A DNA stretch of 64,000 nt from CBDBKE01 sp965218055 (lineage in GTDB: Bacteria > Acidobacteriota > Terriglobia > JAJPHL01 > JAPKYU01), in the NCBI GenBank assembly GCA_965218055.1, contig CBDCKA010000002.1, positions 1,550,001-1,614,000 of the forward strand. Direction: 5' to 3'. The notes under the pieces were generated by a model. It saw nothing but the letters and a program-made list of their open reading frames with translations, was not told the DNA's origin and ran no database searches. The translations under genes were made by a program, and so were the position numbers. Within the stretch, counting starts at the first letter, position 1. Every line of letters starts with the position of its first letter. Below are positions 1 to 8,671 of the stretch, piece by piece.

Positions 1-368
1 CATTATCATCTTGGGATTAGTCGCAGCGGCGATTACTCAAACTTGAAATTGCCTATTGTGATGTGAAATCGCACTTTGGCTAATCTACACGAACTTCAGA
101 ACCAGTAGAAAAATGCACTCCCTCGCGACGTTGCGGGGCAAGGGCGGCAAGACCCGTCAGTGCCTAAGATCGGAGTAATTTGGCCTCCGACTCCTGAGGG
201 ACACAAACGCGACCGGGAAAACGGTTCGACTGATTCTGCCAGGGCCGCCACTGGCCCGAAGGCCCATACCCAGACCCTCCCTGAAGCGCCCTTCCAATCC
301 CGTCAAGCGATCCTGAGCGCGGAGTCGGAGACTTGCCCCCCACGGCCCAGCCAGGACTCCACCCCGGG
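1..368. other. left-edge stretch without a supported gene
   Basis: I find no convincing gene here. A 70-residue open frame at 160-372 is rich in proline, threonine and serine, has no recognisable motif and no ribosome binding site, so I do not call it. The next feature is the end of the MORN-like gene, which enters from the right on the minus strand and stops at 369. Confidence 0.5.
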
Positions 369-1028
369 CTAGTTGACCCGCTCGCCGTTCAGATATTTGA
401 TTTCCTTTTTACGTTTGCCCATCCCCTTGATGATCCAGAGCCCGTGCCTCTTGCCGTCCACATAGTCCCCTTCATAGTGCCACCTGAGTTTGCCATCCAG
501 ATCGCCGCGATCGACCCAGCGGCCGTGCCTCTTGCCGTTCTTATAGGATCCTTTCTCTACGTTCCCGTCCGCGTCGCGAAAAACCCAGCGGCCGTGCTTC
601 TTGCCGTCCACATAGGACCCTTCTTTACTCCATCTTCCGCCAACCCAGCGGCCGTTGTCATAATCATAGGACCCTTCTTTACTCCATGTTCCACCGCGCT
701 CAACCCAGTGGCCGTGCTTCTTGCCGTCCTGGAGGCGCCCCGACATGTTCACTCTTTCGTCTTTACCCGTGCCCCAGGTGAGCGTCCCCGTCCCTCGAGC
801 CCAGCCCCCGGAACACTCGACCGTCCAGGTCACGGTCTCGCCCGTCAAGAGGTAGTCATTCCAGACGTAGCATTTCGGCCGGTTGGACAACTCCTGCCAG
901 CACTGGGAGCCTCTCGACTGTCCCGCGCAGGTTTCGGCTAACAAAGCCACCTGCGCATACTTGAAGTGGAACTCGTCCGGCAAGGTGAGATCGTGCTCTC
1001 TTTGCAGAGCGACGATCTTATTCATCAC
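369..1028 (-). CDS. MORN-like repeat protein
   Basis: This 219-residue protein has no known catalytic motif. Its C-terminal two thirds consist of repeats of about 20-25 residues of the MORN-variant type, with the recurring core 'GKKHGRWV', 'GKRHGRW' and 'GKRHGLW' and intervening 'KEGSY' or 'YEGDY' units. Such repeats form open beta-hairpin arrays and are often found in surface-associated or toxin-immunity proteins; which applies here is unknown. The N-terminal 90 residues contain five cysteines and match nothing I recognise. The start is uncertain. A GTG-ATG pair lies at 1028-1023, but the frame stays open upstream to an in-frame TAG near 1058, only about 30 bp from the IS1380 end at 1091. 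The N-terminus may therefore have been altered by the insertion. The repeats are clear; the exact start is not. Confidence 0.7.
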   Translation of the reverse strand: MMNKIVALQREHDLTLPDEFHFKYAQVALLAETCAGQSRGSQCWQELSNRPKCYVWNDYLLTGETVTWTVECSGGWARGTGTLTWGTGKDERVNMSGRLQDGKKHGHWVERGGTWSKEGSYDYDNGRWVGGRWSKEGSYVDGKKHGRWVFRDADGNVEKGSYKNGKRHGRWVDRGDLDGKLRWHYEGDYVDGKRHGLWIIKGMGKRKKEIKYLNGERVN

Positions 1029-1085
1029 CTCAAGAGCGGCCCCATCTACGGAGGCGGCCGGCCGTTGCTAACGTCGTGGTTCACA

Positions 1086-1090
1086 GTAAG
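1086..1090 (+). repeat. GTAAG, left copy of putative 5-bp target duplication
   Basis: The five bases immediately outside the left end of the first IS1380 copy are GTAAG. The five bases immediately outside the right end of the second copy (56995-56999) are the same in direct orientation. The inner flanks of the two copies differ from these and from each other. Confidence 0.5.
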
Positions 1091-2744
1091 CCCGCATTTC
1101 CATTTTAAAAACACGGCGGCAACGTTCTGCTAACCTCCAACGTCAATATTGATGCGGGTTCGAGCATCAACATTGCCTTCCGGAGGTGTACACCCCAGTG
1201 GGTGAGAGCCAAAAACAGGCGTTTCAACTGTCATTCAACCGGTTTCTGCGGGTCGCTTTTCAGGGATCACGGGTGACCTCTAACGGAGGTCTGATTCTGG
1301 TGCGGGAGTTGGACGAGCGATTGCGATTCGGCAAACTCGTCGAACAGCACTTGACCCGACCCTCGAGCAAATAATGCGCAGTTGTCTTTTGCGGACCTTC
1401 TACGGCAATCCGTGTACAGTCGCTTGGCTGGGTATGAGGATGTGAACGATGCCGAGCAACTCTCACGAGATCCGACCTTCCGGCTAATCGGCTCCGAGAA
1501 GATCTGGGACCGAGGGGCAGCACTGCCGTCCCGGTTGCAAACCTTCGAGACGGAACTTCTGGCTGAGGAGGAAAACTTCGCGGGACTGGCACGGGTAAAC
1601 CGAGAGCTGATCGGCAATGCAGAAGCGATCGATTCGCCGTACCGAACAGTGTTAGACATGGATTCGACCGAGATTCCGGTCTACGGCGAGCAGGAGAATA
1701 GCGCCTACAACGGGCACTTCGAGTCCACGTGTTATCACCCGCTGCTATTGTTTAATCGAGACGGTGACTGTCTGGCGGCGAAGCTCCGTCCTGGCAACGT
1801 GCACAGTGCCGAGGACTGGGAAGAACTTCTCCTACCGGAGATCGAACGGCAGCAGCGAATGGGAAAAGAAGTCGCATTCCGGGCCGACGCAGCCTTTGCT
1901 AAGCCGGAGATTTACGAGGCCCTGGAGGAGCGGGGCGTGAAGTATGCCATCCGCATTCCTTCTAACGACAACCTGGAACGAGATATTGCCGAACTGGTGC
2001 CGCGCCCAGTGGGAAGGCCCAGTAAGAAGCCGCTCGTCGAGTACAAGGGGTTTCTCTATCAGGCAGCTGGTTGGAAGACGGCCCGACGGGTGGTGGCGAA
2101 GGTAGAGCATCATCTGGGAGAGTTGTACCCGCGAGTGGGGTTCATTGTGACGAACCTGACACTACCGAGTCGGGCAGTGGTGCGGTTCTACAACAAACGG
2201 GGGACAGCGGAGCAGTGGATCAAAGAAGGAAAGCAAGCAGTGAAGATGACGCGGCTGAGCTGCCATCGGTTCCGGTCCAACGAGGTGCGACTTTGGCTGA
2301 GCGTGATCGCCTACAATCTGGGGAACCTGTGGCGACGGCTGGTATTGCCGCAAAGGATTGGGAACTGGTCCTTGACGAGCCTCCAGCAACGGTTGGTCAA
2401 GACAGGCGGGCGGCTGGTGAAACATGCCTGGTATTATTGGCTGATGTTGGCAGAGAGCCATCTGACGCGGCGGCTGTTCGGAGCGATGGTGGGGCGGATA
2501 GATGGGCTGCCGCTTCCGTCAGGATAGCTCAGGCTGCGGCAGCACCCGAGAAAACGGTTCCGATATCCCCCAGGAATGGAGAGGTGTCTGAAAAAGCTGG
2601 TTCTGGAAGCCGAGACGACGGGCTTTCAGGACCCGGCGAGGACCGCTCGGAGCCCCCAGAGAGAAGAACTGTGCTGGAAGGGCTCAGTTGGAGGCCAATG
2701 GGTGTATACTCACGAGTGCCGGAGGGCCAAAAAACTAATTCCGG
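1091..2744 (+). mobile_element. IS1380-family element, copy 1 (transposase frameshifted)
   Basis: This segment matches the inverse complement of 55344-56994 almost base for base, which defines its ends: CCCGCATTTCC on the left and ...CTAATTCCGG on the right. The termini form only a weak inverted repeat. About 217 bp of shared non-coding sequence follows the transposase stop and contains a TATACT box (2706-2711) that could act as an outward -10 element. IS1380 relatives such as ISEcp1 are known to drive downstream genes; here the next gene downstream in the same direction is the bacilliredoxin at 2859. Confidence 0.85.
1152..2527 (+). pseudogene. IS1380-family transposase, two frameshifts
   Basis: The product corresponds to the 458-residue transposase of the second copy, with the IS1380-type DDE core visible: 'DMDSTEIPVYGEQ' for the first acidic region, 'FRADAAFAKPEIY' for the second and 'TAEQWIKEGK' for the third. 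Compared with the intact copy, an extra C lies in a C-run near 1192-1195 (four against three) and another near 1354-1356 (three against two). Each insertion shifts the frame, so the protein is split into an N-terminal piece ending at 1374 and a main piece from 1382. Only a few residues differ otherwise (for example F/L, T/I, E/K near the N-terminus, G/S, K/E, W/R and R/Q later). If the extra bases are real, this copy depends on the other for movement; homopolymer sequencing error is the alternative. Confidence 0.85.
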
Positions 2745-2858
2745 CTTAACGGTGACCGAAGAGTCATACTTGATAGGTTCTTGTGATGGCGGTGGGCTCG
2801 ACGCTGTTTTAGCCCGCGCGCCCGAGAAGTGCAGAAACCAAAATGGAGGGAGTTTCGT

Positions 2859-3368
2859 ATGCAGCCTTTGTATGATCCGGAAGCAGTGCGACCGATGTGG
2901 GAGGAGCTGGCGCAATGTGGCGTCACACCGCTTAAGACCGCTACCGATGTTGATGAGGCTCTTGGCAAGCCTGGAACCACGCTTATTGTCGTAAACTCCA
3001 TCTGCGGTTGTGCGGCTGGAGGCGCCCGACCCGGGGTCACCCAGGCGCTGCAGGCCGCTGTCATCCCGGATCACTTGACCACGGTTTTTGCGGGGGTCGA
3101 TATGGAGGCGACCCAACGCGCGCGCGAGCGCATGACGGAGGTTGCGCCATCGTCGCCGTCCGTCGCCCTGTTCAAGGACGGCGCGTTTGTCTACGCGCTG
3201 GAGCGTCGGCACATCGAGCGCATGACGCCTGATGAGATCGCCGGAGAGCTTGAGAAGGCTTACCGTCAGCATTGCACTCGCAAGGGGCCGTCCGTGCCCG
3301 CCGATGTGTACGGGCAGGTAGTGCACGCGCGGCAGTGTGGATCGCAGATCCCGAGCTTTAGAGGCTGA
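2859..3368 (+). CDS. bacilliredoxin, BrxA/BrxB family
   Basis: This 169-residue cytosolic protein belongs to the bacilliredoxin (YphP/YqiW, DUF1094) family, thiol-disulfide oxidoreductases that remove bacillithiol or related low-molecular-weight thiols from oxidised proteins. The diagnostic motif 'NSICGCAAGGARPG' carries the Cys49-Gly-Cys51 pair. The chosen ATG has GGAGG at 2845-2849, nine bases upstream; an upstream in-frame start at 2829 has no such site. Family members are usually about 140-150 residues, so roughly 25 residues at the C-terminus after 'AYRQHC' are extra and unlike the family. The gene begins 115 bp beyond the IS1380 end and has the same direction, so the element may supply its promoter. 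Family assignment is firm; the thiol partner in this host is unknown. Confidence 0.9.
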   Translation: MQPLYDPEAVRPMWEELAQCGVTPLKTATDVDEALGKPGTTLIVVNSICGCAAGGARPGVTQALQAAVIPDHLTTVFAGVDMEATQRARERMTEVAPSSPSVALFKDGAFVYALERRHIERMTPDEIAGELEKAYRQHCTRKGPSVPADVYGQVVHARQCGSQIPSFRG

Positions 3369-3673
3369 TACGGGACCACCCGCGACGTCCAGCTTGGGAA
3401 AATGGGCTTAGATTGAAAATAAAAAACATAGCGTCCATGGCGCTCACTTTCGGCCAATCTGACGCCCTGTAGTTTCAGCAGCTTGCTCCAAGGCTCCTCT
3501 TAATGGAGCACAAATGGAGCACGCGCTACCTCACCTTTCCGATCTATATCGCAGGCATCATCCGATCCGGGGACCGCCCGTTTGTAGGACCTCCGTCTGT
3601 TGCGGTCCTGGGCCGTTTGTGGCTCGGGCCCAACACCGTCCGATCGCAAGTCTATCAACAAAAGGAGCCAACG
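3369..3673. other. intergenic stretch, no gene supported
   Basis: Short open frames run through this stretch on both strands, but none has a recognisable motif or ribosome binding site. A good Shine-Dalgarno sequence (AAAGGAG at about 3660) appears only at its right edge and belongs to the next feature. Confidence 0.4.
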
Positions 3674-3860
3674 ATGCCAGAACAAATCACCGCCGACATT
3701 CAGTCAGCGAATCGAACGCCTCGAACGCGAACTTGATGAACTGAAGCTCGCTGAAAAGAACAAGAAGACCGAAATCCGGAAGCACATGAAGGCGCTCGCA
3801 ATTCTGAACGGCGGCCAAGACAATCAGGCGACCCAAACCAAGGAGGAAGGAGATGGATGA
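3674..3860 (+). pseudogene. small coiled-coil protein, probable frameshift
   Basis: An ATG at 3674 lies the right distance behind AAAGGAG, but its own frame ends after about 20 residues ('MPEQITADIQ...'). From about 3705 another frame encodes a strongly charged helix, 'SQRIERLERELDELKLAEKNKK', with heptad-like Leu/Ile spacing typical of a coiled coil, and runs to 3860. A single base change joining the two would give a protein of about 60 residues with a credible start. The stop overlaps the start of the next gene (ATG at 3853), as in translational coupling. Function is unknown. Either the gene is frameshifted, or the coiled-coil frame uses a weak upstream start such as TTG at 3600. Confidence 0.4.
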
Positions 3861-4158
3861 GTTCCTATTCGACGAACCTGAACTTCCAGACCTCGCGGAT
3901 GACTTCGGTGACGATGAACAAACCGACGAGGGGGAGGGGCTGACACTCCTCTCCTTGTCGGAACAAGCCGCCTGGATCGCAGGGGCGATCGCACGCCATT
4001 ACGAACGCGAAGGTCTCACCGGTCCCGACGATGAGTTTTCCGGAGAAGGGCACGCGCTCTTCGATCAGGAATGGCAGGGGCTTTCCGAAGCACATTCGCC
4101 CGATTTCGCCGGGGACGAGCGACCCATCCGTGTGCGTGTCTGTTTCAGCTCTTCCTGA
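3853..4158 (+). CDS. hypothetical acidic protein, 101 aa
   Basis: The N-terminal 35 residues of this small protein are very acidic ('FDEPELPDLADDFGDDEQTDEGEG'-like composition). A short amphipathic stretch, 'SLSEQAAWIAGAIARHYER', follows, then a region of low complexity. The start ATG sits directly behind AGGAGGAAGGAG and overlaps the end of the upstream coiled-coil frame by eight bases, which suggests a two-gene unit. I recognise no family. The composition would suit a partner of a basic or DNA-binding protein, but that is only a guess. Confidence 0.45.
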   Translation: MDEFLFDEPELPDLADDFGDDEQTDEGEGLTLLSLSEQAAWIAGAIARHYEREGLTGPDDEFSGEGHALFDQEWQGLSEAHSPDFAGDERPIRVRVCFSSS

Positions 4159-4285
4159 GTGATATCGGTAGCGCAGGGCTTTACGCGGGTTATGCACGAA
4201 CTGCTCACGGCCCCGTGCGGCTCGCTCCGCAAACCGCCAGCGTGTTTCACCCTCCGCTGATCATCGCGCCGCCTCCAGGGTTTGG

Positions 4286-6505
4286 GTGCGGCGGATGAAA
4301 AGACGAGCTAGCGTGATATCTTCGAGCAGACTCACCGGAATGGCAGGAGAGCGTCTTGAGGCGTTGCGGAGGATGAGAAGACAGCCTACAACGGCAGCGG
4401 GGCCACCATGGTCGGTGCCGCGTGGCGCGGTGTTTCTGGTCGCGCTGTTGACGATGGCCTGTCAGACGGCGACGGACGTCGAGGAACGAGCTGGGGAGTC
4501 GGTGCCGGCGGTCATTGACCAAGGCGGTCTCCCGAGCATCAGAGCGCGAGGCACGCTCCGCGTGCTGGTGGGCGCAAGCGGCGAAGAGGAGTTTCTTCCG
4601 AGGCAGGGGATGCCAGCATCCCTGGACAAGACCCTGACGGAAGAGCTCGCCGGGCGCCTGGGCGTCGACCTGGAGTTCGTCCTCGTCGACCGCCGCGACG
4701 AGCTCATCCCGATGCTGGTGGAGGGGAAGGGCGATCTCGTGGCCGCTCAGCTCACGGTCACCGACAAGCGAGAGCAACAGGTTGCGTTCGCGCGACCAAC
4801 AGCAACTGTTGAGGAATGGGTCGTCGGACAAAGGGGCGCCGAGAACCTTCCTCGATCTCCGGTAGCGCTCGCGGGACGTGAGGTCCACGTCCGGCCGAGC
4901 TCGTCGTTCGCGGAAACCTTGGAAGCGCTGCAGGGCTCGGACATCGCCACGTTAAAGGTGGTCTTCGTAGAAGAGCATCTGGACACCGAGTCGATCGTCT
5001 ATGAAGTGACACAGGGCAAGCGACCGCTCACCGTCGTCGATAGCCACACCCTCGATGCTATCCAGGCGTATACCGACGCCGTTGAGCCTTTGTTCAAGAT
5101 CGCCGAGGGACGCCAGATCGCCTGGGCCGTCCGCCGGCAGAACCCAGAGCTGCTGGCAGCCACCAACACCTTCCTCGTCGAGAAGTCCTTGACCGGACAT
5201 ACCAATGAACGCTTCCTTGGCGATCTCGAGGGCATCCGGGAACGGGGCGTGCTGCGGGTGCTCACCCGCAACAATCCAGTGACCTATTATCTTTACCGAG
5301 GTCGGCCGATGGGCTTCGACTTCGAGTTGGCGAAGCTCATCGCCGAGGATCTCGACGTGCGTCTGGCGATGGTTGTGCCACCTTCCCGTGACCAGCTGAT
5401 CCCGTGGCTCTTGGAAGGCCGTGGCGACATCATTGCAGCCTCGTTCACGATCACCGAGGAGCGCGGCGCGCACGTGGCATTCAGTCAGCCATATCTCTTC
5501 GTCGATGAGATGGTCGTGAGCCGGGCGGGGGATCCCCCGATGACCACCCTGGCTGACCTGAAGGGCACGACGCTCCACGTGCGCAGGTCGTCGAGTTACT
5601 ACGACACGCTCGAGCGCCTGCAGGGCGACTACGGCCCGTTCACGATCGTCGAGGCCCCCGAAGATCTCGAAACCGAGCAGCTCATCGGCATGGTCGCTCG
5701 TGGCGAGATACCGCTCACTGTGAGCGACAGTCACATTCTCAACGTCGAGCTGACGTATCGTGACGAGATCGTTGGCGCGCTGACGCTCTCTCGCGGCGGG
5801 GACGACGAGAAGGCGATCGCCTTTGCCGTACGCCCGCAGAATACCGAGCTCGCAGCGTACCTCGATGGTTTCGTGAAGAAGACCTATCGCGGCCTGGAAT
5901 ACAACCTGGCGAGGAAAGCCTATTTCGAGGACAAGCACCGGATCGCGGTTGCGACAACGCGTCGGACCGGCGTGAGCGGCGAGCTGTCACCCTACGACGG
6001 CGTCATCAAGAAGTACTCCGAAAGCTACGGGCTCGACTGGCGGCTGATGGCGGCCCAGGCGTTTCACGAGAGCGGCTTCGATCCGAACGCGAAGAGCTGG
6101 GTCGGCGCGTTAGGGCTCTTCCAGGTCATGCCCGCGACCGGACAGGAAATGGGCATCACGGAGCTGGTCGATCCGCCAGAGGGCGGGGTGCGTGCCGGGA
6201 TTATGTACCTGGATCGGCAGATCAAGCGCATGGATCCCACGATCCCCTTCAGGCAGCGGGTGCGCTTCGCCCTAGCCGCCTACAACGTTGGGTACGGTCA
6301 CCTCGTCGATGCACGGCGCCTCGCGGCTGAGATCGGGCTGGATCCCGATCTCTGGTTTGGCAACGTCGAGAACGCCATCGCTCTGCTGGAGGATCCCCAG
6401 TATCACACGAAGGCGCGCTACGGCTATTGCCGAGGCACGGAGCCGGCCCTGTACGTCTCTCGTATCCAGAACACGTACGACAACTACGTCAAGATCGTGC
6501 AGTAG
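4286..6505 (+). CDS. lipoprotein lytic transglycosylase with two SBP_bac_3 domains (MltF-like)
   Basis: The product (739 residues from the GTG at 4286, or a few fewer from the ATG at 4295) is an outer-membrane-directed lytic murein transglycosylase that would cleave the glycan strand with 1,6-anhydro product formation. A lipobox ends at Cys59 ('VALLTMAC'). Two periplasmic ligand-binding domains of the SBP_bac_3 type follow, about 88-310 ('RGTLRVLVG') and 315-545 ('RGVLRVLTRN'). Last is a C-terminal SLT/lysozyme-like domain (about 570-739) with the catalytic Glu595 in 'AAQAFHESGFDP', the 'GLFQVMPAT' motif and 'ALAAYNVGYGH'. MltF itself has one regulatory SBP domain; a tandem pair is unusual. 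The two domains are diverged copies sharing 'DELIP/DQLIP', 'GDLVAAQLTVT/GDIIAASFTIT' and 'VAFARP/VAFSQP'. The gene reads intact and the next frame downstream is decayed. Confidence 0.92.
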   Translation: MRRMKRRASVISSSRLTGMAGERLEALRRMRRQPTTAAGPPWSVPRGAVFLVALLTMACQTATDVEERAGESVPAVIDQGGLPSIRARGTLRVLVGASGEEEFLPRQGMPASLDKTLTEELAGRLGVDLEFVLVDRRDELIPMLVEGKGDLVAAQLTVTDKREQQVAFARPTATVEEWVVGQRGAENLPRSPVALAGREVHVRPSSSFAETLEALQGSDIATLKVVFVEEHLDTESIVYEVTQGKRPLTVVDSHTLDAIQAYTDAVEPLFKIAEGRQIAWAVRRQNPELLAATNTFLVEKSLTGHTNERFLGDLEGIRERGVLRVLTRNNPVTYYLYRGRPMGFDFELAKLIAEDLDVRLAMVVPPSRDQLIPWLLEGRGDIIAASFTITEERGAHVAFSQPYLFVDEMVVSRAGDPPMTTLADLKGTTLHVRRSSSYYDTLERLQGDYGPFTIVEAPEDLETEQLIGMVARGEIPLTVSDSHILNVELTYRDEIVGALTLSRGGDDEKAIAFAVRPQNTELAAYLDGFVKKTYRGLEYNLARKAYFEDKHRIAVATTRRTGVSGELSPYDGVIKKYSESYGLDWRLMAAQAFHESGFDPNAKSWVGALGLFQVMPATGQEMGITELVDPPEGGVRAGIMYLDRQIKRMDPTIPFRQRVRFALAAYNVGYGHLVDARRLAAEIGLDPDLWFGNVENAIALLEDPQYHTKARYGYCRGTEPALYVSRIQNTYDNYVKIVQ

Positions 6506-6524
6506 CGCACGTGGGAGCACTGGG

Positions 6525-6873
6525 TCAGCCAGATCTCCAGGGTGCTTCCGGCAGGAGTATCCGATCTTCGACGTCCCGATGGACCATGCGATCTTTCGAA
6601 GCCTGCTCCAGGTGGATGACATCCCTCGGATCCCCTCCATTCAGTACGGAGGCAGAGCGGCGGCGGCACGTCGGACCAAGGCTACTCGAGCGAAGCCAGC
6701 GTTTTCGAGGCATCGCAGACGAGCACGGCCGGCTCATGGTTGTCATGTCCCATAGCACCGACATTGCCGACGGCGGGGAGCGTGAAGTGGAGGACTACGA
6801 GTTCTTCCGCCTGTTTTCGATGGATTCCTACGCCATGGCGATCGACGTCCTTCTCTACGCGATGTTGCCTTGA
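6525..6873 (+). pseudogene. DUF4159-domain protein remnant, frameshifted
   Basis: Two frames together give the C-terminal part of a DUF4159 domain. The first (about 6546-6655) reads 'QEYPIFDVPMDHAIFRSLL' followed by 'PRIPSIQYG', matching the usual 'PLDHPIF...IPSI' block. The second (about 6690-6873) reads 'FRGIADEHGRLMVVMSHSTDIAD' and then 'EDYEFFRLFS', matching the closing block of the domain. The junction near 6660-6690 needs a frame change, and everything N-terminal to the first block is missing because the transglycosylase gene occupies it. The function of DUF4159 is poorly known; it occurs in exported or glutamine-amidotransferase-like proteins. Its stop overlaps the TTG start of the next gene. 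Confidence 0.7.
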
Positions 6874-7553
6874 CCAAGCCCTTCCTGGCCAGCGTCGAGG
6901 TGAACCCCGAGGCCCCACCCGTCGCGTCCGTGATCTGGATGCACGGTCTGGGCGCCAACGGATACGATTTCGCATCCGTGCCGCCGCAGCTTGGGCTGCC
7001 GAGCGAGCTCGCCGTGAGGTACGTCTTTCCCCACGCCCCGAGCATTCCGGTGACGATCAATCAGGGCTGCATCATGCCAGCCTGGTACGACATCAAGAGC
7101 TTCGACGCGAGAGGACAAGACGAGCCCGGTATTCGGCGGAACGCTGGGGGCATTCGGCAGCTCATCGCCCGGGAAGTGGAAGGCGGGGTTGCGCCCGGGA
7201 AGATCGTGGTGGCGGGGTTCTCTCAAGGGGGAGCCATGGCGTTGTTCACCGGGCTGCGTCACCCGCAGACGCTGGCGGGTATTATGGTGCTCTCAGCCTA
7301 CCTCGTGCTTGCCGAGACGCTGGCCGCAGAGGCCAGCGAGGCCAACTGGCGGACGCCCATCTTCCAGGCCCATGGGTCGTCTGACCCGACGGTGCCGATC
7401 GAGCTGGGGACGCTGACCCGAGATGGGCTGGCGGATGCAGGCTACGCCGTAGAATGGCACGAGTACCCGATGCAACATCAAGTCTGTCCGGAGGAGCTCC
7501 ACGACATAGGTCGTTGGTTGACCAAGGTGCTGCGATTTGACCGCGAGACGTAA
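6870..7553 (+). CDS. alpha/beta hydrolase, carboxylesterase/phospholipase (YpfH/EstB type)
   Basis: This 227-residue cytosolic serine hydrolase of the phospholipase/carboxylesterase family (PF02230) hydrolyses short-chain esters or thioesters. It has 'VIWMHGLGANGYDF' for the oxyanion-hole strand, the nucleophile elbow 'GFSQGG' with Ser118, the acid 'GSSDPTVP' with Asp172 and the base 'YPMQHQVCPEE' with His203. Length and motif spacing match intact members of about 220 residues. The start is a TTG overlapping the stop of the DUF4159 remnant; the sequence 'PFLASVEVNP' is typical of the true N-terminus. The gene is intact while both neighbours are decayed. The substrate cannot be inferred. Confidence 0.9.
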   Translation: MTKPFLASVEVNPEAPPVASVIWMHGLGANGYDFASVPPQLGLPSELAVRYVFPHAPSIPVTINQGCIMPAWYDIKSFDARGQDEPGIRRNAGGIRQLIAREVEGGVAPGKIVVAGFSQGGAMALFTGLRHPQTLAGIMVLSAYLVLAETLAAEASEANWRTPIFQAHGSSDPTVPIELGTLTRDGLADAGYAVEWHEYPMQHQVCPEELHDIGRWLTKVLRFDRET

Positions 7554-8400
7554 GAACAAGACGAGGCGAGACCCCGCGCGTAGCCCGTCGCGGCAGCCAG
7601 CCGCTCGACCCGCGTCGCGAGCGTCGAAGTCGTGGCTGGTGGCTGGCGCGGCGGCGGTGATGATGTGGGGAGGGGTGGGTCTTGTGGTCTTCGTCTTCGA
7701 GCGGCGCATCGGAATCCACCACGGATATGACGAACCTTCGCGTCGACGTGCTGAGGGAAATCCCGCACGACCCCGGCGCCTATACACAGGGACTGCTGTG
7801 GCATGAGGGCAAGCTCTACGAGAGCACTGGTCAGTACGGTGAGTCGGACCTCCGTCACGTCGACCCGACGAGCGGCGCCATGGAGCGACGGATCGACCTG
7901 GACCCTTCCCTTTTCGGCGAAGGGTTGGCTCGTGTCGGTCGCCAGCTGATTCAACTGACGTGGAAATCCCAGATTGCGTTCGTCTACGACCTCGACACGT
8001 TCGAGAGTGAAGACGAGTTCCGGTATGTGGGTGAAGGATGGGGGCTTACCTTCGATGGTCGTCGGCTGATCATGAGCGATGGTAGCGCACGGCTAACGTT
8101 CCGCGACCCCCAGACCTTCGATGAGACCGGTAGCTTGCGGGTCACATTGCGTGGCCTGACCTTCCGAGGCCTCAACGAGCTGGAATGGGTCGACGAGTCG
8201 ATCTACGCCGGCATTGTCAAGTTGACGAAAAGCTCGTCCGATTGACCCCCAAGATACTGGGCTCTAGCCCGTCGCGAACCTGCCATGCTGGGCATCAAAA
8301 ACGGCCGCTAGCCTCAACTCGACAATGCCGTTTTGATACAATTGGGGCCGGTTTAAGCGATTTCGCCAATGGAACAGAATCTGCAAGTGGTTTGGAAGAA
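7537..8400 (+). pseudogene. glutaminyl-peptide cyclotransferase remnant, two frameshifts
   Basis: Bacterial glutaminyl-peptide cyclotransferase (PF05096) is a beta-propeller enzyme that cyclises N-terminal glutamine, usually exported or membrane-anchored. A membrane anchor ('SWLVAGAAAVMMWGGVG', about 7633-7683) is encoded in one frame. The catalytic domain follows in a second frame (about 7735-8220), with the hallmark 'YTQGLLWHEGKLYESTGQYG' and 'DLRHVDPTSG'. A third frame then continues with 'DEKLVRLTP' (about 8222-8250), which is the expected next propeller motif. At least two frame changes are needed, and the last blades are missing before the tRNA-Val fragment at 8417. The enzyme identity is clear from the motifs; the gene is very probably dead. 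Confidence 0.75.
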
Positions 8401-8416
8401 AGGAAGTAACTCCAAG

Positions 8417-8456
8417 GGGCGGTTAGCTCAGTTGGTCAGAGCGCCTGCCTTACAAG
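8417..8456 (+). pseudogene. tRNA-Val(TAC), 5' half only
   Basis: The sequence begins GGGCGGTTAGCTCAGTTGG and continues through the D-arm into the anticodon arm (CCTGCCTTACAAG), with anticodon TAC. It then stops matching tRNA exactly at the end of the anticodon loop: TGGCTACC follows where the 3' strand of the anticodon stem (CAGG) should be. No variable loop, T-arm or 3' acceptor strand follows. This is the displaced 5' half of a tRNA gene, as left at one edge of an integration or recombination. Confidence 0.85.
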
Positions 8457-8518
8457 TGGCTACCTCTCCTCTTCTCCTTTCACTCTCTCCCTTCTTTTCC
8501 ATAGCTTTACACCCATTC

Positions 8519-8538
8519 AGGGACTCTGCTTTCGCTCA
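8519..8538 (+). repeat. 20-bp motif, left copy (inverted partner at 12003-12023)
   Basis: AGGGACTCTGCTTT followed by CGCTCA lies 62 bp beyond the broken tRNA-Val. The inverse complement of 12003-12023 is the same except for one extra T, and it lies 50 bp beyond the broken tRNA-Arg. The two copies therefore sit at equivalent places near the two edges of the 8457-12073 segment and face each other. Confidence 0.7.
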
Positions 8539-8671
8539 GCACATAACCCTTTTGGGCTGTTTGACCTGCATTTCTGACACATTTTTGGCACAGCAGGAGG
8601 TTCCTGGCAGCGACTACCGTGGGCGGATGCTCTGTATGAAGCTCGCGTCCGCAGGAGATTGCTATTCCCAC

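Noticed and set aside
2071..3326. Long overlapping frames across the IS1380 end (307 aa plus, 265 aa minus)
   Set aside because: They are shadows of the transposase and of the non-coding IS end; the same frames recur in copy 2.
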